From NCBI GenBank assembly GCA_027475525.1, contig JAMWFC010000054.1, positions 806,001-870,000 of the forward strand: a DNA stretch of 64,000 bases, in the 5' to 3' direction. The translations under genes and the position numbers were made by a program. The first letter of the stretch is position 1. Every line of letters starts with the position of its first letter. This DNA comes from Macrolepiota albuminosa (taxonomy: Eukaryota > Basidiomycota > Agaricomycetes > Agaricales > Agaricaceae). The notes below the pieces were generated by a model. The model was not told where the DNA came from, did not search any database, and saw only the letters and a program-made list of their open reading frames with translations. Of this stretch, positions 12,311 to 23,520 are shown one piece after another.

Positions 12311-13181
12311 TGTCAGATTCTGCTGACAACGGGGGCTTTCAACTGTGAGCAGGTCCTTACTAGGTGGGCTTGACATTTACGGGTAGCTCTGGAAAGTTGA
12401 GGGTGTGCCCCAGGATAGCTGGCAGGGCTCCAGAGTGTGCATGGAGGGCCGGAGTTGGGGCTAGCAAGGGTAGAGTCCCGGGCTAAGTCTGAGACACAAC
12501 AAAGTGGAGGCAGAGCCAGAAGACAGAAAGACACTGAGGGGGGGATCGAGGACAATCTAAGACCGGAAGATGGAAAAGAGAAAAAGTGAGATTTAAGACC
12601 GAGAGACTGAGTTAGAGAGAAATGAGTAGATTCAGCAAAGTAGATAGATGAGCAAGCATAGAGATGAGAGTTATAGCAATATCAAGACTACTGTAATGAG
12701 CTATGAACTACGGGTTAAATACCTGGTGCTGGGTAAGCTCTGGGCCACCCAGATGAGGTCTGTGTCCCCCTCTACATGGCCAGTCCCATGTGGTGTATTG
12801 TCCGGGTGGGAGTTCTCTGCGGTGTGTGTGGTCTCAGGAATGCAGATGGGTTGTGCTGTATTGTCCGGGTCTAGGAGTGGTGCCAGGAGTGTCAGGAGTA
12901 GCACCAGGAGTGTGGCTTTGAATGGGGGCAGCCCTCGGGACAAATCAGTCAGTGTTTGAAATGGCCCCTGGAGCACGTGACATGCCAGTCAGGATTTGGA
13001 TCTTGCTGGAGGGTTGTTCGTCAGGTTTGGCCAGGTTGACTTGGGTCAGGGTGGCATTGGATTTAGTCAGTCTGGATCCAGTGTTATCTGGGGGCATCTG
13101 GTATTATCCAGTGACCTGCTAGGTGGGGGTTTGGGCAGGTGCCAAGTGGGAATTGGGGTGGCGTAGGTGTGGCTCATGACA
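12311..13181 (-). mobile_element. LTR of the decayed chromovirus (5' LTR on the minus strand)
   Basis: On the plus strand it begins TGTCAGATTCTGCTGA, directly after the conserved CTTGATATTA sequence that also abuts the intact LTR at 43,584. It plausibly ends at CATGACA (13,181). An alternative end is TGACA at 12,982. It shares short blocks with the 32,662 LTR but is much diverged, so the right boundary is uncertain. Confidence 0.6.
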
Positions 13182-14244
13182 ATTCCAAAGGTGTACGTTT
13201 CACCTTCAATTTTGACAAGCTGGCGCAGAATGTGCTTTACTTCTGTCAACCAGGAATGATGAATTCAGTGTATGGTATTGCAGTGGATTATGCTTATCAC
13301 ATCCACTAGCATACACTGCTTGGACATGTCTTTATGCAAGGACTATCCCCCATGGGAAGAGCCTGAGGACAATTTGCAAGGCTGCTAGCCTTGATTCTCA
13401 CCTGCCCTGGGCTGTATTGAGAGGCTGTCGCTGATTACAATGCAGCAAATCCCAGCACCCCATTCATACCAATGAGCTGGACTGATGTCCAACTCTGAGC
13501 CCCACACTTTGATATGGCTACAGCCATCAACATCACCGATGCTGATGTGCTACGCACCATGCTAGCCAATGGCATACCTATTGAATGAGTAGACCATGCC
13601 TATATCTTCAGCATGGTCTACCTCAAGAACCACTTCCTGGCAGCTAATGCATCAATTGACCATTTCCACAAGGTCAACAATAAATTCCATTGTTGACTGG
13701 ACTTTTATGGAGAGCCACCAGCCATCCAGCAATTGGACGACTGACGGGTGCCCACTGAGGATAATATGATTTGTCTTCATGCATTGCTAGCTCATGAGCT
13801 TACTCAAGGTCATGAGTACCTTGAGAGCGGACTATACTACCCAGTGGGGATGAATCCCAACTGTCAAGATTTATGGCAATGCCGGTCTTGACATGGGCCA
13901 TAACTCCTATCTCCTTCTCACCCTGCCACTTCAGTTCCGGCTTCCACAGTCTCAACATTGTCGTGTTTTATTACCTCATCATTGTTGGTTAATGTCAACA
14001 CCAAGATGAGGATTGATATGGCCAGCAAGTTGGAGCATCCACCATCTGTGTAAAACATTGTAGGCGGCTCATCCTCTTCTCAATTCATACTGTCAGTTAA
14101 CGTCAGTGTTGTATTTTTTGACAAATGAAAATGGACACTTTCAAGCTATGGAGGACCTGAGTGCCTCCACATTGGACTACATACTGGCCTGGATGAATTG
14201 TTCCTCCTTACATAGAGACTGCTTACCAGTCTCAAAGGGGGGCA
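13182..14244 (+). pseudogene. Second copy of the element E sense accessory ORF, 3' part
   Basis: Translation around 13,510-13,790 gives VDHAYIFSMVYLKNHF and related blocks homologous to 5,250-5,500 in the first copy (ADHAYIYGVTYL), with several stops. It ends in a purine tract (CAAAGGGGGGCA) directly before an E-type LTR at 14,245. It supports the accessory ORF being a standing part of the element. Confidence 0.7.
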
Positions 14245-14437
14245 TGTAACATATCATAATATTAGTTAGATAATTAATATACAATTATATTAATTACTTA
14301 TTATTACTCTGTATATATTAGCTGGTTGCCTTACATAAGGCAGCCAATTTTACTGTTATATGTAGTACTAGAATCGCATACTGATCTGGTTCTGCTGTGT
14401 GACTGTAAGGCTAAGCTTTCTATCTGACTTTGTTTCA
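14245..14437 (+). mobile_element. Element E LTR, second subfamily
   Basis: This is a 193-bp LTR, TGTAACATATC to CTTTGTTTCA. It is the same length as and nearly identical to the LTR at 60,409-60,601. It is preceded by a polypurine tract, so it is a 3' LTR. The 92 bp that follow (14,438-14,529) show nothing recognisable. Confidence 0.88.
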
Positions 14438-14529
14438 TGCACCAAGTTCAGAACAAATGCAGCAAGATTTCCAGAGCCAATGCTGAGCCTGCTGTTGATA
14501 CACCTAGCCTGTGTAGTGTCCTATCAATG

Positions 14530-14954
14530 TGTTAGGGGACTCCTCATTTCTTCCTTTTATTCATTCTCTTGTTTCTTCTGACATTATCTTATTTTACTGT
14601 TTCTATTCCTTCAACACTATCTATTAGTACTATTCTCAGCCCTTGAGGTGCTCTGGTTCTTTAGCTACCATTCAGACAATGTGGGCTCTTCAGCACTGCT
14701 TCCAGACTGCTTACATAAGCCAGAGTTTGCCTTTCTGACTTCCAAAGTCCAGAGTTTTTCTGCCTTGTTTGTACAGTTGTTTATTTAGGCAATTTTTGAG
14801 TTTTCAAGGTTTTGTTGTACTGTACAGTTGTTTTTTACACTTAGAGGCCCCAGAAGCATCCAACCTGGCATAAAAAATCCCTAGACTTGTTCTCTTTGGA
14901 TCTCCCTTTGCCAGCTGTGTGACTGAGCAATAGCCTCCAGAGATCGCTCTTACA
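14530..14954 (+). mobile_element. LTR family C, solo
   Basis: The sequence runs from TGTTAGGGGACTCC to GCTCTTACA. It is about 425 bp and is clearly homologous to the solo LTR C at 46,724-47,297, where a 5-bp target duplication defines the ends. No target duplication is visible here. It abuts gag sequence of another E copy. Confidence 0.78.
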
Positions 14955-17478
14955 GCATGCTATTATGCCTCCTAGAGAGCATCAAGCTGTGGAAGACAGA
15001 AGCCAAGCATATCCAACCATATAAGGGAGAGTCCAAATTCAGTATCTTGGAGAATTGGACAATAGATGTATGCAACCATCTGACATTGTGCCAGTATGGA
15101 GGAGACCACCTGGACAGAGAACAAGTGTTTGTGCTGCCAGAGTTCTTGGATGGATTAGCCAAGAACTGGTTTTGGCAGCATGTTCTCCATTACAATCAAG
15201 CACAACAGCAGTGGACATTCAAGAATGTTATCCTTGAGCTTTATAATTGCTTTGTGAATGCGTCAACTACAATCAAGCACAACAGCAGTGGACATTCAAG
15301 AATGTTATCCTTGAGCTTTATAATTGCTTTGTGAATGCGTCAACCATGCAAGATGCAAGAGAAGTGTTCATTGCTGCTATGTATACTAAGAAGTGTGGAG
15401 TTCAAGGTTTCTATGATATCTTGATAGATCATGCCCAAAATATGTCAATATATCCAGATAGCTAAGTAGTAATCAATATGTTCTTAAGAGGTATCCCAGA
15501 TGCAATGAGAAAGTTCCTTATTTATGATAATAGACTCTGTTTCAAAGTAAACTCTATACAGTGTTCCAGCATTCCTTTTCACACATGATGAATAAAGTTG
15601 AATTACAGAATACCACAAAATTTTGGAGACATTCTGAGTATACAGAAAGTTTCTAAAGTATCTCTACTTTTGACATTTGCAGATGTATTAATTTTAACGT
15701 AGAAGTAAGTACGAGTATACAGAAAGTTTCTAAAGTATCTCTACTTTTGACATTTGCAGATGTATTAATTTTAACGTAGAAGTAAGTACCATAAAATAGT
15801 TGAATTTTGAAGACATCCTCAAAATGACAAAAATGATTCCTTTTCCCAGATGCGTCACATGTGACACATCGCGGCCTGGAGTTTAGAATTAGCAGCTTGA
15901 CAATGTTTGATCTTTTTGACATGTTCTGAGAGTGCACGCCCAGTCATTCTGTTGTAAGAATGCCAAATCCAGAAAGAAGTGTGTGTCCAAGAGCTCAAAA
16001 GGAGGTGAGTTTGTCTGTTGATCATCTTATGCATGAGAGTTGATCAACGTGAATGTCACACTGATTCCCTCAATCTCTTCAACTATGTGTTTCTCCTCCA
16101 TTTCTTATCCATTTGGCTTGTCGTAGTGACTAAAATCATGTAAAAAGATGTCAGCAAGATAATTAGCTACTTTCAAGGACAGTCTCTGTGCTCTTTGATA
16201 TACAGATTACAAATTACATCTTTAGATTTGTCATTTTTTGACTTTTCACACCTTGTTCATCTACTCATTCCATCAAATCGTTGAAGATTGCTCTAAAACT
16301 TGTACAGTACATAGTAATAGTGCATATCTAGGTGTTCTGTAACTTTGAAGGCAATCTGTCAAGAATTGCACATGTTTCTCTATGACTGGGAAAAGGAATA
16401 CCTGTGGGAAAAGGAGTGCCTTTGAAGGCAATCTGTCAAGAATTGCACATGTTTCTCTATGACTGGGAAAAGGAATACCTGTGGGAAAAGGAGTGCCAGA
16501 ACACTGTAGAGGAATTTATTGCACATGCACTGTGCTATGAATAGTCTTGCAAAGTGGCATGGCACTTTGATTTACATTGAGCTAAGATGCGCTCTATGGT
16601 GCATTCTACAAAAAGACTGGAGCCTCAGAAAGTAGGCACCTTCTGGGCAAAACAGAGAGACTTGGCTGACAATCTGGATTCTCAGTTTATAATACAGCCA
16701 GTAGTGGGGCAGGTGCCAGTGTTTAGGAGTTCTTGCCTGCTGATGCAGCAGGAGCCAAAGGATCAGAAGGATCAGCCAGAAGAAGGAGCTAGTTCATGAA
16801 AGGCAGCTGACACTGTCAAGGCCTCAAACCCAAATCTAGAGTGGAAGCCAGAGTTAGAATGGGATCCTGTTTGAGGAAAGAATGCAGGATGCTTCTATTA
16901 TGAGAAGGCAGGCCATTTCACAAGAGAATGCCTAGCTAGGCCACAGCACCCATATGGTGCTAAGCCACATGCCTTTGTGCATGTGGTGCAGACCACTGTC
17001 TCTGAAGAGGAGGAGGTAGACTCAGGTAATAAATCTGATGTAGATGATGACAAGGCTGAGCACCTCAACATTCAGGAGACAAAGACTAAGAAGGTCTCTA
17101 GAGAAGAGGACAACTCAGACAATGAGTATGTTGAGGTGGACATTTATAATGTCTACAATAATGACTATTATGTCTGAGAGTCTAATACCAAGTTCATAGG
17201 AGCATTGACAGATTATCTGGCCAGCAAGATAGACAACTCAATAGAAGCAGCGAATGTGAAGGTGTATAAAGTACACCAGCATTGACAGATTATCTGGCCA
17301 GCAAGATAGACAACTCAATAGAAGCAGCGAATGTGAAGGTGTATAAAGTACACCTTTGGAAAGCACCTGAAAAGCTAGCAAGACCTGTACCAAGAAGAGA
17401 GGACAAGGAGTGCCTTGCATTATATGTGGAAGTCAATAGGCACAAGGCTTGGGCCTTGTAGGATTTAGAGAGCATGAC
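14955..17478 (+). pseudogene. gag: Element E copy 2: gag, zinc knuckle and start of protease
   Basis: This matches the better copy at 62,150-63,760. Readable blocks are KGESKFSILENWTIDVCNHL (15,020-15,080), QQWTFKNVILELYN, VQGFYDILIDHAQNM, GIPDAMRKFLIYD, then after an inserted DNA element EEFIAHALCYE and EPQKVGTFWA. A degenerate knuckle (CFYYEKAGHFTREC, second Cys changed to Tyr) lies near 16,890. The acidic stretch ends YNVYNNDYYV. The copy stops at DLESMTIA (17,478), where another E LTR begins. 77-bp-period tandem copies at 15,191, 15,636, 16,343 and 17,201 add false frameshifts. Confidence 0.82.
15559..16506. mobile_element. Non-autonomous TIR element (MITE), hAT-like, in E copy 2 gag
   Basis: The insertion interrupts the gag frame between KVN and NTVEEF. 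Its ends are inverted repeats, CAGTGTTCCAGCATTCC at the left and the reverse complement of CAGTGTTCTGGCACTCC at the right, matching at 20 of 24 positions. It is AT-rich and encodes no transposase I can recognise. A CAGTG start is common in hAT elements, but I cannot define an 8-bp target duplication. Two 77-bp-period tandem copies lie inside it, so its true length is near 794 bp. Confidence 0.6.
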
Positions 17479-17715
17479 TATAGCATAGCACACTATGTGG
17501 CTATGGCCACATAGCTCTTAGTTAATAGTAGTAGCTGAAATTATATTATATTATAGATAATTTAATTTAATTAATATTTACCTATAAATAATTATATACA
17601 TGCTGCTTGATAAGCAGCTTATTTTGTGTTTATATCTACTTAGTCAATAGACTAGACTGATCTGATTCTGTGCAGTGTGAACCTTAAGCTCTTACAAAAC
17701 CATAACTTTGTTACA
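17479..17715 (+). mobile_element. 5' LTR of element E copy 3
   Basis: This 237-bp LTR is homologous to 5,935-6,169 (shared CACTATGTGG and GCCACATAG, then TGCTTGATAAGCAGC). Its start is TA instead of TG. It is followed by TTTTTTTGAA, the same leader start as after the 60,409-60,601 LTR, so it is a 5' LTR. It lies inside the protease region of E copy 2. Confidence 0.8.
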
Positions 17716-18178
17716 TTTTTTTGAATCTGCCAGCTAGGATCTATTGCCTAGCATCTGATGTCAGTTGCAGAGTTCATTGACAGAACTCTATCAGCTGCTT
17801 GAGCTTTTTACACAGCCATACCATGCAAATTTCTAACAAGGGAATAATGAGTAACTCTGTTCCTACAGTGACAATGGACAGTGGGTGCATTGCCCATGAC
17901 CTACAGAAAGATCCAGTAAAGATCTAGGACATGCAGGCATTATTAGTAGGCTGGGGAGTGCCCAAGGCTTGAGATTGAGGTTGAAGTTCTAACCTGCCCA
18001 GGAAAGATGGTGAGGCCTGGAAAGCTGAGAGCTCATTACATGAGAGCCAGCAGCAGCCATGGGACAAGATGCCTGGAGGACTAACTCCTCTAACTACTCA
18101 GTTGTCTGGAGGACCTAGACAGTCCAGCTAATTGGCATCCAAAGGACTCCAGGAAGAGGTCAGGCAGCCAACAGGCAC
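17716..18178 (+). pseudogene. gag: Element E copy 3: leader and N-terminal gag, left piece
   Basis: Leader and degenerate N-terminal coding sequence follow the 5' LTR. It is interrupted at 18,178 by a stack of solo LTRs and continues at 21,459 (shared GCAC on both sides). No full-length reading frame remains. Confidence 0.6.
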
Positions 18179-18698
18179 TGATGATGCCAACTATGGTGAG
18201 TGTGCTAGATGTTATGCAGTACAACACCATCTCCAGTGCCTGGCATGTATAGTGTGTGAGGAGTTCTGACAGGGTTCCGGTATGCTCAAGCTAATATAAT
18301 AAGACAGCATGTTAGAAAATAGTGCTTCTGACATTACTTAGTAAACTATAAGCTCTGTAATTCAGACAAAGATATTGCAAAAAGAAGAAATAGTGCAATA
18401 AGATGTGCCTGTAGATGGCACCCTAAATGATGAACACAATGGAGACAATGCTAGTGCCCAACTTAGTGATGAAGTTAGGTCAAGCTAGCATGATTTAAAC
18501 ACTGAGAGTAGCGGTAAGCTAAGGAGTTACAATTCATTGTTATTTACATGTTGAGTAGCTATCTTTTATACTATGTGCTACTGTATCTTGGAAACAAGTC
18601 CATCTGCAGTGCTACCAATTAGCACCTCTTCTTGTGGTTACAGCTAATGGCAACCTGTCAATGGTGACCAGCAGCACATAGGTGATGGTGATCAACAG

Positions 18699-20917
18699 TA
18701 ATGATGCTAACTGGGGTTGGGTGTGCTGGACATTACATGGTACAACACTGTCTCCAGCGCCTGGCATGCATAGTGTGTGAGGAGTCCTGACAGAGTCCCA
18801 GTATGCTTGAGCAAATGTTATAAGATGATGTGCTTGATGATAGCACCTTGGATGCTACCTAGCAAACTGTAAGTGCCATAGCTTAGGCAAAGATATTGGA
18901 AAGAGAAAGAATAGCACAATACAATATGTTTGTAGGTGGTACCATAAACAACAAAGACAATAGAGACAAGGCTAGCATCTAACTTAGTGATGAGGTTAGG
19001 TTAAGCTAGCATGAATTAAATGCTGAGTGTAACTGGGTGCTCAATGGATTATGATTTGTTGTTATATACATGTGAAGTAGCTATCTTTTATACTATACAC
19101 TACTGTACTTTTAAAATGAGTCAATTTGTAGCACTACCAATTAGCGCCTTTCCTTGTGGTCCTAGCCAACAGTGATAGGCTTCTACTCGGACTGAGCGCA
19201 TCAAGGGACATTATAAGCCAACCAACACTTGACGTACTGAGGACTCTAGCGACCAGTTGGGAATATAGAGCAGCCCTAGCTCTGGCAACCGACTACAGGA
19301 TTTAGACATTTATCCTAACCACTGGCTACCAAGCCTTCAGCACACCCCATTCACCTATTTCAAGGACAAAGGAGGCTCATAACATATAGCGCTAACACGA
19401 CGGTGGGAGAGGACTCTAACTAAACCCCGATCACTTCCAGAAGGAGCCAGCAGCAGGCGCTGCCATTTGACGAGGCACTTCAATCAGAAGTCTAAAAGGA
19501 TCAATGATGGCGGCACTGGATATACTTAAATCCGACATCTGGACCTGTCAGGAACTAGTACAATGTGTAGAAAAGGATCAATGACAGCGGCACTGGATAT
19601 ACTTAAATCTGACATCTGGACCTGTCAGGAACTAGTACAATGTGTAGCGCTGATATTAGCGCTCACAGCGTCTGTCGAGGATTTTCTGACCATACACCGA
19701 AACAGCCTGGCCATTTGGAGTTATAATAAAAGTAAGCAGACTCAGGCAATTTTAAGCCAAATATAGAGTTGCCACTGGTCGCCGTGGGTCAGAACACTAT
19801 TGGTTGCCGCCATCCATGTGCAAAAGGTCGCCGTTGACAGGTTGCCGTTAGAGGAAACCACGAGGAGAGGCGCTAGGAGGTAGCGCCGCAGATGGACTTG
19901 TATCTTGGTAAACACAGTAGCGCATAGTATATAAAATAGCTACTTTACATGTATATAACAACGAATTGTAACCCCTTGCACACACACAGTTACACTTAGC
20001 GTTCAAATCGCACTAGCTTCCTTTGACTTCGTCACTAAGTCGGGCGCTAGCCTTGTCTATCTCGTCTTCATCGTTTACGGTGCCACCTACAGGCACACTA
20101 CACTGCGCTACTCGTCTTTTCTTCAATATCTTTGTCTAAACTACAACACTTACCGTCTGCCAGGTAGCCCCCGAGGTGCTATAATTTAGCGCATCGTTTT
20201 ACCACCTCCACTCGAGCATACCGGGACCCTGTCAGGACTCCTCACAACTACGCACGCCAAGCGCTGGAGATGGTGTTGTACTGCGTATACGTCCAGCGCA
20301 CCCAACCACAGTTGGCGTCATCAACAGCAACCTGTCAACAGCAACCAGCAGCACATGGATAATGGCAACTAATGGCATTACAATTCATTGGCCATGGCAA
20401 CTCTAAACTGACTTAGAATTGTATGAGTCTGCTCACTTTTTAGTGTAATTCCGATTGGCCAGGCTCCTCTGGGATATGGTGAGAAAATTCTCGACAGATG
20501 CTATGAGTGCTAATATCAGCACTAAACATTGTATCAATTTCTGATAGGTTAAAATGTCAGGTTTGAGTATATCCTGTGCCATTGTCATTGATTCATTAGA
20601 CTTCTGATTGAGGTGCCTTGTCAAATGGCAGTGCCTAATGCTAACCCCTTTTGAAATTGATCAGAGTTTGGTCAGAGTCACCTTTCTGCCATCATGCTAG
20701 CATTATAAGTTCTGAGTCTTCTAAATCCTTGAAGACAATGGATAGTATGTGCTGAAGGACTGATAAATGGTGGTTGAGACTAATAAGTAGAACCTGTAAT
20801 AAGAGCCAAAGCCAGAGATGTTCTGTGTCCAAGAAGGTCGCTAGAGTCTCCAGTATGTCAAGTGTTGATAGACCTATAGCATCCCTTGATGTGCTCAGCC
20901 CAAGTAGAAGCCTATCA
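18699..20917 (-). mobile_element. Middle solo LTR A (LTR2), nested in LTR1
   Basis: A second reverse-complement LTR A lies at 18,699-19,172 and 20,324-20,917. It is flanked by ACAG (18,695-18,698) and ACGG (20,918-20,921), which are the same target duplication with one transition. Uninterrupted LTR A sequence elsewhere (near 8,240) confirms the junction. Confidence 0.8.
19173..20323 (+). mobile_element. Innermost solo LTR A (LTR3), nested in LTR2
   Basis: The sequence runs from TGATAGGC to GGCGTCATCA in plus orientation, with a perfect 4-bp target duplication ACAG (19,169-19,172 and 20,324-20,327). It is very similar to the 789-1936 LTR and CpG-rich, so it is the youngest of the stack. A 77-bp-period tandem copy lies at 19,494/19,571, here with a few mismatches between the copies. 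Confidence 0.92.
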
Positions 20918-21458
20918 ACGGTGTTACAGCCTATTGGCCATGATGACTCTAAAATTACTTAAAATTGTATAAGTCTGCTCACTTTTTAATGTAAGTCCAA
21001 TTGGCCAGGCCACTCTGAGGTATGGTCAGAAAATCCTCAACAGATGCTATGAGTGCTAACTCTGGCACTAAACATTGTACCTCTTTCTGATAGGTCAAAA
21101 TGTCAGGCTTTAGTTTATCCTGTCTTATCATCATTAATTCTCCTGATTGAGGTGCCTCAATAAATAGCAGCACCTAATGCTAACTCTTTTCAGAATTGGT
21201 CAGAGTTTGGTCAAAGTCACCTCCCCATCATTGTGCTAGTGCTATGAGTTTTGAGTCTTTTGAGTCCTCCAAGTCCATGAGTATTGAGTAGTGAGTGGCT
21301 GGTGAATGTTGTTTGAAACTACCAAGTGAAGCCTGTATTGAGGAGCCAAAAGCCAGAGATGTTCTAAGTCCAGAGAGGTTGCTTGAATCTTCAGATTAAT
21401 GAGTGTAGGTAGGCCTGTAATGTCTCTTGATGCACTCAGCCTGAGTAGAAGCCTATCA

Positions 21459-21965
21459 GCACCTCAGGAACTACCAACTTGTCAGTATGGGCTGGGGGAT
21501 ATATGCTCCAGAATGGGAATAGTGAGACCAGACAGGCTGCAATGAGCCTGTCTACTATCAGGATGATAGAGGCCTGCATAGAAGAAGTACCAGAGGAGGC
21601 TGCAATCATAGAAGCAGAGATTGCAGAAAATTGCTTTCCACATACTCCTGCCATAGACAAGGCCAAGGAGCCATCTGATGACCTTCCTGAAGAGGCCCTT
21701 GAGTCATCAACAGATGACAATGCTGGAGGAGAGGATCAGCAGTTGAAAACTGCTTAAACTGTGTGCTTGCAGGTGTTCTGGAATTTGCATCCAGAGGTGA
21801 CAAAATTCACTGCTTAGGTGTGACTTGAGCATTATGCCTCAGCACACATAGTAGCACTTAATCAGCAAGGGCACAATATGCCCAGTGTATTCAGTACTAA
21901 ATATACTGATTTGATCGTGCAGGTTCTGTTATTAAAACTTCAGATGTATTTGCAGCATAAGGCCA
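21459..21965 (+). pseudogene. gag: Element E copy 3: N-terminal gag, right piece
   Basis: This is the continuation after the LTR stack. Readable blocks include VWAGGYMLQNGNSETRQ and an acidic stretch rich in Glu (21,560-21,740), then YTDLIVQVLLLKLQMYL, which matches IEYITLYVQILDLEVQAY in the copy at 61,430. The match stops near 21,965. Confidence 0.65.
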
Positions 21966-22184
21966 CAAAGTACAATCAGCCAAAATGTCATCAATTTGTG
22001 GCAGGGGAAAGTTATCAGTATCAGGAACAGTGCTTGCATTCAACCACCAATAATCATTCACCCAATGTGGTAGCACCAACAGATCTGATTTAGGAATAAT
22101 AAAGGACGAGCTTGAATACGGAGACAATGACGGACGTATTCTCTCTGCTGCTGCATGTTGGTCTATCAAGGTCTTCCACCTCAA
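21966..22184 (-). pseudogene. Gypsy reverse transcriptase scrap
   Basis: The minus strand from about 22,150 to 21,970 reads SLSPYSSSSFIIPKSD, WVNDYWWLNAS and TVPDTDNFPLPQIDDILADC. This is the RT block that precedes the catalytic YxDD box in fungal Ty3/gypsy elements. It is truncated at both ends, and from a family different from the other RTs here. It marks the right edge of the left repeat cluster. Confidence 0.8.
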
Positions 22185-23479
22185 GAAACTTTACAGTGTA
22201 CCAAGGCACAGGATCACTCATCAGAACATCCAACCATTGTGGGCGTGAACAGGGACAAAAACAATGGAAGCATGACGTGTACACCAGTACATGATTCCAT
22301 TACATAGTCGGGGTAAAGCCATGCTGAATAGATGTACGTATGGGCTACAATCACGCGCAAGGGCGCAGATATACGAGGTGTGGTGATAATGCAACCATCA
22401 CTGTTTGAAATGTCGGGACCCTCGACGCGACCTAGCTCACCTTTTTTCGACGGAAGCTATTGTAATGCCGTCCTTGGAATAAATTCCCATTGTTCTGTCA
22501 AATTCAGGGCTGTGAAAAACTGCTGCCGTCGTAATCTGCACATCTCCTGCCTATATACACGCATCAGGTGCTGCTCTCTTATGAAAAAGACCTGGCATGG
22601 TGGTCGTGAAAACATGCCACACTGCTCAAAGCATAGGTTATTCAGAACTTGGTTGCTCCTTGAGGCATTCTTGAGGTCTTGAACATCCCCCCCGATGCAT
22701 TAACTTCACCTTTCCGAATGTCCACCCACAACAGTCATAAAATCTATTGTTGCGCTTTGAGTCATGATAAATCTCATGTATCACGCGCGAGGGGATAAAT
22801 CTACGGAGTTGGTAATGAAGGGCTGACGACTGAGGGCCAAGGACCACTTACAAGGTACCGATATGTCTAAGAGAACAATGGCATTAAATGATGATCAGCT
22901 GTCAAAGGCATCTGGGACCCTCAATTCCAGACCTGACTCATTTTTCATGCGCCGAATCGGAGACTGTGGGTATGTCGAAAGATTGGTTTCCCATTGTTTC
23001 ATCCCATTGTTCCAGCAAATTGGGAACAATAGAGGATACATGTGGTGCCTACATGTGCGCATTAGGTACTGCGATTAGTACCGAGCGTACCTGCCACGCA
23101 TGATAACTTGATCGTGCAGAAGATTGTGCGGCAAGTACAGAAAGTACGGCATCTATATGACATGACCGCACGAATGTCTCCAAATCGTTCAAAGCAATTC
23201 ACCAACTGTATTCACGTTGACTTTCTCGATTTGTACTTGATCAAGTTTTTCCAAGTTTTTCGATATCCTCAAGTTTTACGTTGGTTTTGCTCGTATGTGG
23301 GTGTCCAGGAACGAGTGAGTAAGAAACAACTCAGACCTTGTGGACGCGCCCAAGGAAAGGAGGAAAAGGTACCAGAAAGAATAAAGAGTTGTGGACCACT
23401 TGTCAGGCAGGGAAGGGACCCATCAGCACGTGGATCGAACGGTGATCTATTGAATAATCGACCATCGTTAGCGGTATAG
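22185..23479. other. Intergenic DNA upstream of the NTPase-nuclease gene
   Basis: Several short open frames occur on both strands, but none has family similarity, sensible codon use or splice structure that I can support. No LTR, TIR or RNA gene is visible. Confidence 0.5.
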
Positions 23480-23488
23480 TATATAAAA
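23480..23488 (+). promoter_or_regulatory. TATA box of the NTPase-nuclease gene
   Basis: TATATAAAA lies 32 bases before the ATG, which implies a very short 5' leader. The surrounding block (TAGCGGTATAGTATATAAAA then TGGTTACTTT) resembles the TATA region of LTR A near 19,930, with about 26 of 30 aligned positions matching. That raises an LTR-derived core promoter as a possibility. Confidence 0.5.
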
Positions 23489-23520
23489 TGGTTACTTTCT
23501 AAGAATACTCACATCCTCCC

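Larger units (their letters stand above)
18179..21458 (-). mobile_element. Outermost solo LTR A (LTR1), split by nested LTRs
   Basis: A reverse-complement LTR A lies at 18,179-18,698 and 20,918-21,458. It begins TGATGATGCC and ends AGAAGCCTATCA. The flanks carry the 4-bp target duplication GCAC (18,175-18,178 and 21,459-21,462). Most CpG sites of younger copies appear as TG or CA here, consistent with old age. Confidence 0.85.

Noticed and set aside
22332..23479. Short plus-strand frames (for example 22,332-22,682 and 23,108-23,479) upstream of the NTPase-nuclease gene.
   Set aside because: There are no domains, signal peptide or consistent splice structure. They are likely chance frames.
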